Shown here piece after piece: positions 24,769 to 32,487 of a stretch of 64,000 bases of DNA (its first letter is position 1; every line of letters starts with the position of its first letter). The translations under genes and the position numbers were made by a program. A model generated the notes under the pieces. That model was not told where the DNA came from. It ran no database searches and saw only the letters and a program-made list of their open reading frames with translations. The stretch is from Saccharomonospora glauca K62. GTDB lineage: Bacteria; Actinomycetota; Actinomycetes; Mycobacteriales; Pseudonocardiaceae. The stretch spans positions 4,233,450-4,297,449 of the forward strand of contig NZ_CM001484.1 in the NCBI RefSeq assembly GCF_000243395.2, written 5' to 3'.

Positions 24769-25287
24769 ATGACACTGGGTCACACAGACGACACCGAGAT
24801 CGCGACTCCTCGACCGGGCCGTTACGAGCTCGACCTCGCGCGTTCCAAGGTGGAGTTCACCACGAAACACCTGTTCGTGCTCCCGGTGCGGGGGACGTTC
24901 TCCCTGAAGTCCGGAGTCGCGGACGTCGCCGAACCGGTCACGGAGTCCAGAGTGGAGGCGGAGATCGACGCGACGAGTTTCCGCACCCCCACCCCGCTGC
25001 GCGACCGGATCGTCCGCTCGGCGATGTTCCTCGACACCTCCAGGTATCCGACGATCACCTTCCGCTCGATGCAGTGGGACGGCGAGACCCTCACGGGCCT
25101 GCTCACCGTCCGCGAGACCACCAAACCCGTCACCGTGCGGGTCACGGAGTCCTCGACGGACGGCGATTCCTTCACCGCCCACGCGACGGCACACGTCGAT
25201 CGCACCGAGTTCGGCGTCACCGCCTCGCCGGGAATGCTCGACCGCCACCTCGACTTCACCCTCACCGTGCGATTCGTACGGCGGTGA
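24769..25287 (+). CDS. YceI-family protein
   Basis: A 172-residue all-beta protein from ATG 24769. Core motifs are YELDLARSKVEFTTKHLFVLPVRGTF, IDATSFRTPTPLRDRIVRSAMFLDT, YPTITFRS and VDRTEFGV, all characteristic of the YceI lipocalin-like family that binds isoprenoid-type lipids. It has no signal peptide, as in many actinobacterial members. It is convergent with the carboxymuconolactone decarboxylase-like gene, ending one base from it. Confidence 0.9.
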   Translation: MTLGHTDDTEIATPRPGRYELDLARSKVEFTTKHLFVLPVRGTFSLKSGVADVAEPVTESRVEAEIDATSFRTPTPLRDRIVRSAMFLDTSRYPTITFRSMQWDGETLTGLLTVRETTKPVTVRVTESSTDGDSFTAHATAHVDRTEFGVTASPGMLDRHLDFTLTVRFVRR

Positions 25288-25288
25288 G

Positions 25289-25837
25289 TCACCGCCTACG
25301 CCGATCGGGCCGGATTCGCAGCGCACGAAGCGTGGTGGCGAGCATCCGGTAGTGCCCCACGAGCAGCAACAGCTCGATCAACCGGCGTTCGTCGAGCTGC
25401 CGCGACAACTCCGCCCAGGTCTCGTCGGTGACGTCGTGTAGCTCGCACAACTCGTCGGTGGCCCGCAACAACAGCCGCTCGCGTTCGGACCAGCCGGGCG
25501 CCTCCGGTCCTTCCGCCACCCGTTCCAACTCGGCCTCGCTCACCCCGACACGTCGCGCCAACCGCCGGTGGTGAGCGAGCTCGTAGTCGCTGTGGGCCAG
25601 CGTGGCGACCCGCAGGATCACCAACTCGCTGTCCCTTCGCGGCAACCGACCTCCCGGCATCAGGCGAGCCGCGAAGTGCAGCCAGCCCCGGAACAGTCCA
25701 CGAGCCCGTCCCAGGACGGTGAAAAGCGCGGGAGGTTCGGTCCCCGCGACCCGACCGGCGAGACGGGTGAACGCCCAGGTGACGAGCCCGAGATCACGAC
25801 GTCCGCCCGGCCCGATCCTCGGCCCCGCCCCGCTCAC
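25289..25837 (-). CDS. Carboxymuconolactone decarboxylase / AhpD-like family protein
   Basis: A 182-residue helical protein from GTG 25837, overlapping the SDR stop (GTGA). The family core is visible as LPRRDSELVILRVATLAHSDYELAHHRRLARRVGV, then LLLRATDELCELHDVTDETWAELSRQLDERRLIELLLLVGHY. The AhpD Cys pair (CxxC) is absent; SDYELAHH takes its place, so it is unlikely to be a peroxidase reductase. Tight coupling to an SDR suggests a shared catabolic or detoxification step. Confidence 0.85.
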   Translation of the reverse strand: MSGAGPRIGPGGRRDLGLVTWAFTRLAGRVAGTEPPALFTVLGRARGLFRGWLHFAARLMPGGRLPRRDSELVILRVATLAHSDYELAHHRRLARRVGVSEAELERVAEGPEAPGWSERERLLLRATDELCELHDVTDETWAELSRQLDERRLIELLLLVGHYRMLATTLRALRIRPDRRRR

Positions 25838-26730
25838 GCCGCGTTCTCCCGACGTGCCTCGGCCACGGCGGGCAACACCTTGTTGGCGCCCCAGTTCATC
25901 ACCCGCATCAGCCAGTCGTAGGCGAAAGGCACGTACCGCTGCAACGCGTGGGCGAGCCTGACGTCGTTGGACGTGTAGATCCAGTACCGGCCGCGGCACA
26001 CACCGTCGAGGATGGCGGCGGCCGCTTGCTCCGGGGTGACGGCATGTTTGCGAAAACCGGCTCGCGCGCGCCGGAACGCGCGGCTGCTCTTGTCCACTCC
26101 CGCCACTTCGACGGTGTCCGTCAGTGGAGTGGCGACCGCACCGGGACAGACCAGGCTGACCCCGATGCCGTGGCGACGCAGGTCGAAGCGAAGCACCTCC
26201 GAGACCCCGCGCACGCCGAACTTGCTGGCGCTGTAGGCCGCGTGCCAGGGCATGCCGATGATCCCGGCCGCCGAGGCCACGTTGACCAGATGGCCGCCTC
26301 CGCCACTGTCGATCATCGGAGGCACCAGCGTCTCGATCACATGGATCGGCCCCATCAGGTTCACCTCGACCAAGCGCCGCCAATGGTGGTGTTCCAGCGA
26401 CCGCACGGTGCCCCAGACGGCGATGCCGGCGATGTTCATGACCACGTGCATGGGGCCGTGGCGCGCGGTCAATCGCTGCCCGAGCCGACGCACCGCGTCG
26501 TAGTCGGACACATCGGCGGGTTCGGCGAAGGCCACCGTGCCACCCTCGGCCCTGATCTCCTCGACCACACGGGCCAACGCCTCGGCTCGGAGGGCGGTGA
26601 GGTGAAGCACCGCTCCTTGCCGACCGGCCCGCAACGCGACGGCCCTGCCGATACCGCTGGCGGCTCCGGTGAGAAAGACCTTGCGTCCGCGCAGGTCACT
26701 AATCTTCTCGGGTCGTGAGAGCCGCCACAT
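25834..26730 (-). CDS. Short-chain dehydrogenase/reductase
   Basis: A 298-residue classical SDR. The cofactor motif is TGAASGIGR, the structural motif NIAG, catalytic Ser in VNVASAAG and catalytic Tyr/Lys in YSASKFG. The segment after the cofactor strand lacks an acidic end and contains Arg, hinting at NADP(H). A long C-terminal tail (RYWIYTSNDVRLAHALQRYVPFAYDWLM) is typical of actinobacterial SDRs of unknown substrate. It is the first gene of a two-gene operon with the CMD-like protein. Confidence 0.9.
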   Translation of the reverse strand: MWRLSRPEKISDLRGRKVFLTGAASGIGRAVALRAGRQGAVLHLTALRAEALARVVEEIRAEGGTVAFAEPADVSDYDAVRRLGQRLTARHGPMHVVMNIAGIAVWGTVRSLEHHHWRRLVEVNLMGPIHVIETLVPPMIDSGGGGHLVNVASAAGIIGMPWHAAYSASKFGVRGVSEVLRFDLRRHGIGVSLVCPGAVATPLTDTVEVAGVDKSSRAFRRARAGFRKHAVTPEQAAAAILDGVCRGRYWIYTSNDVRLAHALQRYVPFAYDWLMRVMNWGANKVLPAVAEARRENAA

Positions 26731-26864
26731 GGAGGCGGAGTGTAACCAAGATCGACGCCGTTCAGCAGAGCCGAAAAGGGGAGTCCGAGGCGGAAAACGC
26801 GCCCCGAGACGGGGCCGACAGAGAACAACCGCCCCGACTCGGTCAGGACGGCAGCTTACGAATG

Positions 26865-26938
26865 TGGCCAGGGCCGGGGTCGAACCGGCGACCTTCCGCT
26901 TTTCAGGCGGACGCTCGTACCAACTGAGCTACCTGGCC
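26865..26938 (-). tRNA. tRNA-Phe (GAA)
   Basis: The minus strand reads as a full cloverleaf starting GGCCAGGTAGCTCAG. The anticodon loop CTGAAAA is closed by CCGC/GCGG, giving anticodon GAA. The T-arm holds GGTTCGACCC and the acceptor CCTGGCC pairs with the 5' end, followed by A. CCA is not encoded. It is the third and last tRNA in a Glu-Asp-Phe operon. Confidence 0.96.
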
Positions 26939-26969
26939 GAAACGCCGGCGCAACACCGGAACGCCGTGG

Positions 26970-27043
26970 CGACCCTGACGGGACTCGAACCCGCGACCTT
27001 CGCCGTGACAGGGCGACGCGCTAACCAACTGCGCCACAGGGCC
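26970..27043 (-). tRNA. tRNA-Asp (GTC)
   Basis: The minus strand begins GGCCCTGTGGCGCAG. Anticodon loop CTGTCAC closed by TCGCC/GGCGA gives anticodon GTC. T-arm GGTTCGAGTCC and acceptor CAGGGTC with discriminator G complete it; one G-U pair lies in the acceptor stem. CCA is not encoded. Confidence 0.96.
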
Positions 27044-27063
27044 TTGACTATGTAGTTATCCCG

Positions 27064-27136
27064 TACTCCCAACGGGATTCGAACCCGCGTTGCCGCCTTG
27101 AAAGGGCGGAGTCCTAGGCCGCTAGACGATGGGAGC
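27064..27136 (-). tRNA. tRNA-Glu (TTC)
   Basis: The minus strand begins GCTCCCATCGTCTAG. Anticodon loop CTTTCAA closed by CCGCC/GGCGG gives anticodon TTC. T-arm GGTTCGAATCC and acceptor TGGGAGT with discriminator A complete it. It is the first tRNA of the operon, closest to the promoter. Confidence 0.96.
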
Positions 27137-27194
27137 CCAGTCGGTTCGGCGAACCGATCGACCGTGCTCTCAGGTCCCCCTGGGAGCGATGATT

Positions 27195-27224
27195 AGTTTA
27201 CGGTACCGGTTCCAGCCCCTTCAA
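27195..27224 (-). promoter_or_regulatory. Sigma-70-type promoter of the tRNA operon
   Basis: Upstream of tRNA-Glu the minus strand has TTGAAG, an 18-base spacer, then TAAACT, good matches to the housekeeping -35 and -10 boxes. The -10 lies about 60 bp before the mature tRNA-Glu 5' end, and the local AT-rich patch stands out from its surroundings. Confidence 0.6.
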
Positions 27225-27560
27225 AGGGGGGTCCCCTAATCCGAAAACCCGCCCTTGACCTGCGCAAACGCTCCCGCCGTCGAGGTTTGCCCCCGAACGT
27301 CGGTCGAAGCGGGTTCGACGCCTCATCGCGCCGCCTCGGCCGAGCGCTCCGCACCCAACGCCGTCAGGCAGACCCTCCGGTCACACGTGGGATTCCGAAG
27401 CAGTACGAAACACCGCCGCGGCCCGGACCGAACGCGATCACATCGCGCCCGCCGTCGCCAGTACCTCGACCACGGATTACCCAGGTGCTCGACCAGAGGG
27501 TGCGCACCTGGGTGTTCCCCACGACACGGCCGTTCCGGGAACATTTCCCGGCCTCCCGAC
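27225..27560. other. Intergenic stretch with no convincing gene
   Basis: About 335 bp between the tRNA promoter and the next gene. Open frames here have irregular codon use and no ribosome-binding sites. I see no clear repeat or RNA structure. Confidence 0.5.
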
Positions 27561-27806
27561 TCAACGCTGCACCGGATTACGTCCACTGCCGTCCGGAGTC
27601 AGCCCCAACATCTCCAACAATCGCGCACAGTCCTCAACTCCGGTCGCACCGTGCGCGACGGCGAGCCGGGCCCTCCGAACCTGATCGTCGGAAATTCGCG
27701 GGGCCTCCCGTGCGCCCCGCTGCGTGGGCACCACGCCGTATCCTCCGCCGCGCTCCTCTCCCTCGTATCGAAGGAGGAACTGCCGCACCTCAACCGACCC
27801 GTTCAT
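27561..27806 (-). CDS. Small protein of unknown function
   Basis: An 81-residue protein starting MNGSVEVRQFLLRYEGEERGGGYGVVPTQ. The start is strongly supported by TTGGAGGAGCC directly before the ATG. The C-terminal half (ISDDQVRRARLAVAHGATGVEDCARLLEMLGL) is predicted helical and could be an HTH-like or protein-binding fold, but I do not recognise a family. It stands alone between two non-coding stretches, upstream of the tRNA operon on the same strand. Confidence 0.65.
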   Translation of the reverse strand: MNGSVEVRQFLLRYEGEERGGGYGVVPTQRGAREAPRISDDQVRRARLAVAHGATGVEDCARLLEMLGLTPDGSGRNPVQR

Positions 27807-28180
27807 GGCTCCTCCAAGGGCTCGACGTCAGGCCGCGAGGCTAACGACCACGGGGAAAGCCTCGCAGCCCCCCGGAGAGTGAACTATCGATCACGGAGAG
27901 TAAACTGGGAGGAATCTCGATCGTGTGAGCAATGAACGAAGAGCCACCGTCAGGTAACGGCTCCCCAAGCTTTTTTGGTTCCAGCACTCGCGATCGTGCT
28001 TGAGGTCGTGTAACAATCGACGTGCTGACACACCCCCGGTCAGCGCCTGTGGAGATCCCCTCCGGCCCCCGCGTTCCTCCCCCTGGCGCGGGGGCCTCTC
28101 CATATCCGGATACGAATTCGAACTGCTCCGACGACTCGCCATTCACGGGTTGCCGCACGCCGAGACACAACCGTTATCGT
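27807..28180. other. Intergenic stretch with no convincing gene
   Basis: About 370 bp separating two divergent genes. It contains an AT-richer patch near 27970 (ccaagcttttttggttcc, an imperfect hairpin) that may hold promoters. No open frame here has a plausible start site and codon bias. Confidence 0.45.
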
Positions 28181-28186
28181 GTGGTC

Positions 28187-28690
28187 GTGCCTCTTCCCTC
28201 ATTCGGACGCAGCCGAAGTGCCAATCGGGCCGCGAACTCAGCACGTCGTGCCGACAGGACCAAGCCCGCGGCTGACGAGCCGGCCACCGACGACCCCGAG
28301 TTGGCCAGCTATCTCGCGGCCCTGTCTCCCGAAAGCGATCTGGAGAGCACCGGCTCCGGGCGACGGTTCGGGGAAGCGCAGGTCTACCAGCTGCGGCTCA
28401 GCCTCGCCGCGAGCCATCAGCTCAAGGAGCTCGCCACACAGCTCGGGACCTCTCCGCAGGCCCTGGTCCAGGAGTGGGTGATGGAGCGCCTCGCAAGCGA
28501 GAAGGCCCCTCACGACGCTCCCCGGCCGGGACCCCAGCCGCCCGAGCCCCAACCGGCCACGCAGGAGCCCTCCGCCTTCCCCTCCCGGAAGCCCTTCCCC
28601 TCCGACGAGGACGCCGAGGCCGTGACCGAGGAGCTGTTCCTCGACCAGCACCAGTGGCCCAGCGAAGCGGTATCCGGCCGACTCAACTGA
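28187..28690 (+). CDS. Putative ribbon-helix-helix-like protein
   Basis: A 167-residue protein from GTG 28187; another GTG at 28181 is possible and neither has a clear ribosome site, so a leaderless mRNA is likely. The middle (QVYQLRLSLAASHQLKELATQLGTSPQALVQEWVMERLA) fits a ribbon-helix-helix pattern: a short strand, then two helices. It is flanked by a basic Ser/Arg-rich N-terminus and a Pro/Glu-rich acidic tail. It may bind DNA, but targets are unknown. A strong hairpin terminator follows. Confidence 0.7.
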   Translation: MPLPSFGRSRSANRAANSARRADRTKPAADEPATDDPELASYLAALSPESDLESTGSGRRFGEAQVYQLRLSLAASHQLKELATQLGTSPQALVQEWVMERLASEKAPHDAPRPGPQPPEPQPATQEPSAFPSRKPFPSDEDAEAVTEELFLDQHQWPSEAVSGRLN

Positions 28691-28718
28691 GACCACGAAC
28701 ACCGTTGCCGAACACGGA

Positions 28719-28750
28719 ACGAGCCCCCACCGGATCCGGTGGGGGCTCGT
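28719..28750 (+). terminator. 32-bp perfect palindrome terminator
   Basis: ACGAGCCCCCACCGGA is followed directly by its exact reverse complement, forming a stem of up to 14-15 bp. It lies 28 bp after the stop of the RHH-like gene and before the convergent cold-shock gene's end, so it may terminate both directions. There is no U-tract. Confidence 0.75.
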
Positions 28751-28778
28751 TCGCCGTCAGTGAAGGTGACTCAGCCCC

Positions 28779-28982
28779 TCAGAGGGCCCGCACCCGCTGA
28801 GCTTGCGGCCCCTTCTGCCCCTGGCCGACCTCGAACTCCACGCGCTGGTTCTCCTCCAGCGTGCGGAAACCACGACCCTCGATCTCCGAGTAGTGAACGA
28901 ACACGTCGCCCTCACCGCCGTCCTGGGCGATGAAGCCGAAACCCTTCTCGGCGTTGAACCACTTCACAGTGCCTTGCGCCAC
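28779..28982 (-). CDS. Cold-shock protein (CspA family)
   Basis: A 67-residue OB-fold protein from GTG 28982, preceded by GAGGAG. RNP1 (KGFGFIAQ) and RNP2 (VFVHYSEI) RNA-binding motifs are intact, as is the start [14 protein letters not shown]. Cold-shock proteins bind single-stranded RNA and melt secondary structure. About 440 bp of non-coding sequence upstream leaves room for the long leader common for these genes. Confidence 0.95.
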   Translation of the reverse strand: MAQGTVKWFNAEKGFGFIAQDGGEGDVFVHYSEIEGRGFRTLEENQRVEFEVGQGQKGPQAQRVRAL

Positions 28983-29426
28983 CGCTGTACTCCTCGTTGC
29001 TGTTCCGCATGGACGCCACCGGAGCGACATCCCGGCCGTCCCGGGCGGTTCCAACGAGACGAGCACGTGAGCGTGTTCGGCTAACGGCCCGCGTCAGAAG
29101 TTCCGCGAGTGTGAAGCCACGAACACGCAAAACGACGGCCACCTTGAAGCCTACCGGCATTCTCGAGTTTGCGAACCCCTTTCCGCCTCGGTTGGCCCAT
29201 CCGGGCGGATCACGGGCCGAAGTGTTGCGCGAACCCCGCCGTCCGCGACCACAACCTCGATCACATCTCGCTCTCGTCCCCCCGAAGTGGGAACACAAAG
29301 AGGAGTCGGAGACGTCATCACTAGGGGTGAACTGACACGAAGGTGTGAGAGTGATCACCTCGCCGTTGGGGCAACGAACAAACGTTCCATTACGTCAGTC
29401 GGGTACGCGGGGAGAAGGGGACCACA
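28983..29426. other. Divergent regulatory gap between csp and L,D-transpeptidase genes
   Basis: About 440 bp without a supported gene. It should hold the promoters of both flanking genes. A perfect 8-bp palindrome GTGATCAC lies near 29350 within gtgagagtgatcacctcg. I cannot identify a known riboswitch here. Confidence 0.45.
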
Positions 29427-30623
29427 TTGACGGATTCGACGCCGGCATCAGGAAGAAGACCACTCACGCTCTTGGTTGTCGCGCTCGCCGCTCTCCTTGG
29501 CCTGGTGGCGTGCACCAGTTCCGGAGGGGGTAACACGGCCCAGGGCGCGCCGGGCGAGGAGGACGCGGCGGCGAACGCGGCGTCGATCACCCTCGAACCG
29601 AGCGCCGGAAGCGACGATGTAGCACCGCGCGACCCGGTATCGGTGACCGTGGAGAACGGCACCATCACCGACATCGCCCTGACCAACCCCGAGGGGAAGA
29701 AGGTCGAGGGGAAGCTGTCGGAGGACAAAACCTCCTGGTCGGTGGCCGAACCGCTCGGCTACGGCAAGAAGTACACGTGGTCGGGCACCGCGAAGGGAGC
29801 CGACGGCAAGGACGTCCCGATCGAGGGCTCGTTCACGACGGTGACCCCGTCCGCCACCAACGGTGTGCGGTCGAACGTCGGCGACGGCAAGACCTACGGC
29901 ATCGCCATGCCGATCTCGCTGACCTTCGACGCTCCCGTGAAGGACAAGGCCGCCGTCGAAAAAGCGCTGCACGTGGAGACCTCCCCCGAGACCGAGGGCT
30001 CGTGGGCGTGGCTGTCCGACAGTTCCGTGCACTGGCGCCCGAAGGAGTACTGGCAGCCGAACACCGAGGTGAAGGTGAGGGCCGACCTCTACGGTGTGCA
30101 CTTCGGCGACGGCGTCTACGGTGACAACGATCTCACCGTGGACTTCTCCATCGGTCGCGCCCAGATCGCGAAGGGCAACACGCAGACCCACCGCTTCGAG
30201 GTCTACCGCGACGGCGAGAAGGTGGCCGACTACCCGGCCAGCTTCGGCCTGGACTCCGATCCGGGCCGGGTGACGCGCAGCGGCGTGCACGTGGTGATGA
30301 GCAAGCACGCCAAGTACTTCATGAACAACCCCGGCTACGGCTACGAGGACTTCGAGGTCGAGTGGGCAGTGCGGATCTCCAACAACGGCGAGTTCACGCA
30401 CTCGGCCCCGTGGTCGGTGGGTGACCAGGGCAACAGGAACGTCTCCCACGGTTGCGTCAACCTCTCGCCCGCCAACGCCAAGGAGTTCTACGACAGCGCG
30501 TTGCCGGGCGACCCCGTGGAGATCACGGGCAGCTCGCAGCAGCTCAAAGAGAAGGACGGCCTCTACTACGACTGGATCTACTCCTGGGAGGAGTGGCAGT
30601 CGTTCTCGGCCCTCGACGACTGA
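29427..30623 (+). CDS. L,D-transpeptidase lipoprotein
   Basis: A 398-residue protein from TTG 29427 with GGAGAAGGGG upstream. A signal peptide with lipobox (ALLGLVACTSS) anchors it outside the membrane. Two Ig-like domains (about 50-245, for example DDVAPRDPVSVTVENGTI and FDAPVKDKAAVEKAL) precede the YkuD catalytic domain, whose motif is VSHGCVNLSPANAKEFYD with His and Cys in place. This is the LdtMt2-like layout; such enzymes form 3-3 cross-links in peptidoglycan and resist most penicillins. Confidence 0.94.
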   Translation: MTDSTPASGRRPLTLLVVALAALLGLVACTSSGGGNTAQGAPGEEDAAANAASITLEPSAGSDDVAPRDPVSVTVENGTITDIALTNPEGKKVEGKLSEDKTSWSVAEPLGYGKKYTWSGTAKGADGKDVPIEGSFTTVTPSATNGVRSNVGDGKTYGIAMPISLTFDAPVKDKAAVEKALHVETSPETEGSWAWLSDSSVHWRPKEYWQPNTEVKVRADLYGVHFGDGVYGDNDLTVDFSIGRAQIAKGNTQTHRFEVYRDGEKVADYPASFGLDSDPGRVTRSGVHVVMSKHAKYFMNNPGYGYEDFEVEWAVRISNNGEFTHSAPWSVGDQGNRNVSHGCVNLSPANAKEFYDSALPGDPVEITGSSQQLKEKDGLYYDWIYSWEEWQSFSALDD

Positions 30624-30707
30624 ACGGCGTGATCCCCGATGTGGCGGTGGCCGCTTTACGCGACCACCGCCACATTCCTTTCCCCGACCCCGATTAGCGT
30701 GGTGGCC

Positions 30708-31274
30708 GTGAGCACAACCGCACAGAACTGGCCTCCCGTCGAGGTGGAGGCGCCGACTCCCCACCCCGACGCGCCCTCTCCGGGCACCGTGCTGGGCGCG
30801 CACTACAGCCACTGCTTCGGCTGCGGCGACCAGGTGGAGTCGGGACTGCGTATTCGCTCGACCGTCGACGACGAGGGCGTCGTGGTGTCGACCTTCACCG
30901 TCACCAAGGACCACCAGGGCGCGCCGGGACTCGCGCACGGTGGTCTGCTGACCTGCGCGTTCGACGAGGCGATGGGCTCCACGGTGGGCAATCTGCTGCG
31001 GAAGCCCGCGGTGACCGGGCGGCTCGAAACCGACTTCCGCCAACCCGTGCCCGTGGGCTCGACGCTGTACATCGTGGCCAAGCTCGACGGTGTCGCGGGC
31101 CGCAAGGTCTACGTCAGCGCCGAGGGCAGGCTCGACGCCCCCGACGGGCCGCTGGCCGTCGAGGCACGGGCGTTGTTCGTCACCGTCGGCGTGGAGCACT
31201 TCGTCAAGCACGGTGATGTCGAGCAGTTGAAGGAGTTGGGCGAGCGCCACTCCGACTGGGACATCAACCCCTGA
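30708..31274 (+). CDS. PaaI-type acyl-CoA thioesterase (hotdog fold)
   Basis: A 188-residue protein from GTG 30708; GTG at 30699 is an alternative. The hotdog-fold signature is GLAHGGLLTCAFDEAMGSTVG, preceded by a short Cys motif HCFGCGDQ often seen in this subgroup. It probably hydrolyses acyl-CoA thioesters in the cytoplasm. It is followed 7 bp later by a metallophosphoesterase gene, so the two are likely co-transcribed. Confidence 0.86.
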   Translation: MSTTAQNWPPVEVEAPTPHPDAPSPGTVLGAHYSHCFGCGDQVESGLRIRSTVDDEGVVVSTFTVTKDHQGAPGLAHGGLLTCAFDEAMGSTVGNLLRKPAVTGRLETDFRQPVPVGSTLYIVAKLDGVAGRKVYVSAEGRLDAPDGPLAVEARALFVTVGVEHFVKHGDVEQLKELGERHSDWDINP

Positions 31275-31281
31275 CGCTCCG

Positions 31282-32478
31282 ATGTTCTTCGCCGTCCTCA
31301 GCGTCCTGATCGTCGTCGTCCATCTCTACCTCTGGAAACGACTGGTCAAGGACACGACCCGGCCCGGCGGCCCGGCCCGGCGAGTGGGCACGATCGCGCT
31401 CGCGGTGTGCGTGGCACTGCTGGTCGCGGCACTGTCGCTCGGCACGCGCGTCTCGCCGGAGATCGCCCGCTGGTTCGCCTGGCCGGGTTATCTGTGGTTG
31501 GCGCTGTTCTTCTACCTACTGCTGGCCCTGCTCGTGCTGGAGTTGCCCCGGCTGGCCCTACGCGGCTGGGTGAGGCGGGACCCCGGCGAGACCGAGGACG
31601 CCACCCCGGACGGCGAATCCGCCCCGGCATCGACCCGCTCACCGCGGATCTCCCGCAGGACGGCGTTGTCACGAGGCTCGGCAGCACTCGCCGGCGTGGT
31701 GTCACTCGGTCTGGTGGGCTACGGCACGAACGTGGCACTGAGCCCGCCGACGATCACACGCGTGCCGATCGCGCTCCGCAGACTCGACCCGCGCGTCGAG
31801 GGCCTGCGCATCGCGTTGATCAGTGACGTACATCTCGGCCCCATCCTCGGCCGCTCGTTCACCCAGCGGATCGTCGACCTGGTGAACGCCGAGAACGTCG
31901 ACGTCGTCGGCATCGCGGGCGACCTCGTGGACGGCGACGTGGCGGACCTCGCCGACGCGGCCGCCCCGCTGGCGGAGCTGAGGAGCACGTACGGCACCTT
32001 CCTCGTCACCGGGAACCACGAGTACTACGTCGGGTACCGGCAGTGGATCGAGTTCGTACCGAAGCTCGGTATCCGGCCGCTGCGCAACGAGCGCGTGGAG
32101 ATCCGGCACCGGGGCGGCGTGTTCGACCTCGCCGGCATCAACGACGCCACGGGCTACCAGTGGCAGGACCCCGGCGACATCGGCAAGGCGCTCGCGGGCA
32201 GGGACCCCGGCCGAGCCGTCGTGCTGCTCGCCCATCAGCCCATCGACTTCGACGACGCGGTGCGCCACGACGTGGACCTGATGCTGGCCGGGCACACCCA
32301 CGGCGGCCAACTCTCCCCCTTCGAACTGGCCGTCAGTCTGCAACAGGGCGCCGTGGCCGGGCTCTACCAGCGCGAGAACACGAAGATGTACGTCACGCGC
32401 GGAGCGGGCTTCTGGGGCCCGCCCGTGCGCGTGGGGGCACCGCCGGACATCACGATCGTCGAGCTGCGCCGCACGTGA
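31282..32478 (+). CDS. Membrane-bound metallophosphoesterase
   Basis: A 398-residue protein with three N-terminal membrane segments (MFFAVLSVLIVVVHLYLW, IALAVCVALLVAAL, LWLALFFYLLLALLVL), then a linker with a Tat-like ISRRTALSRGSAALAG segment that probably acts as a fourth helix. The calcineurin-like domain has all motifs: SDVHLG, AGDLVDGD, TGNHEYY, LLAHQP and AGHTHGGQ. It resembles YkoQ/YaeI-type enzymes, thought to act on lipid or nucleotide phosphates at the outer membrane face; the exact substrate is unknown. Confidence 0.88.
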   Translation: MFFAVLSVLIVVVHLYLWKRLVKDTTRPGGPARRVGTIALAVCVALLVAALSLGTRVSPEIARWFAWPGYLWLALFFYLLLALLVLELPRLALRGWVRRDPGETEDATPDGESAPASTRSPRISRRTALSRGSAALAGVVSLGLVGYGTNVALSPPTITRVPIALRRLDPRVEGLRIALISDVHLGPILGRSFTQRIVDLVNAENVDVVGIAGDLVDGDVADLADAAAPLAELRSTYGTFLVTGNHEYYVGYRQWIEFVPKLGIRPLRNERVEIRHRGGVFDLAGINDATGYQWQDPGDIGKALAGRDPGRAVVLLAHQPIDFDDAVRHDVDLMLAGHTHGGQLSPFELAVSLQQGAVAGLYQRENTKMYVTRGAGFWGPPVRVGAPPDITIVELRRT

Positions 32479-32487
32479 GCTGCGGTC

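Noticed and set aside
27255-27935. Plus-strand open frame between the tRNA genes and the RHH-like gene
   Set aside because: It has no ribosome site and irregular codon use, and it runs opposite the small gene at 27561-27806, which has a strong GGAGGAG site.
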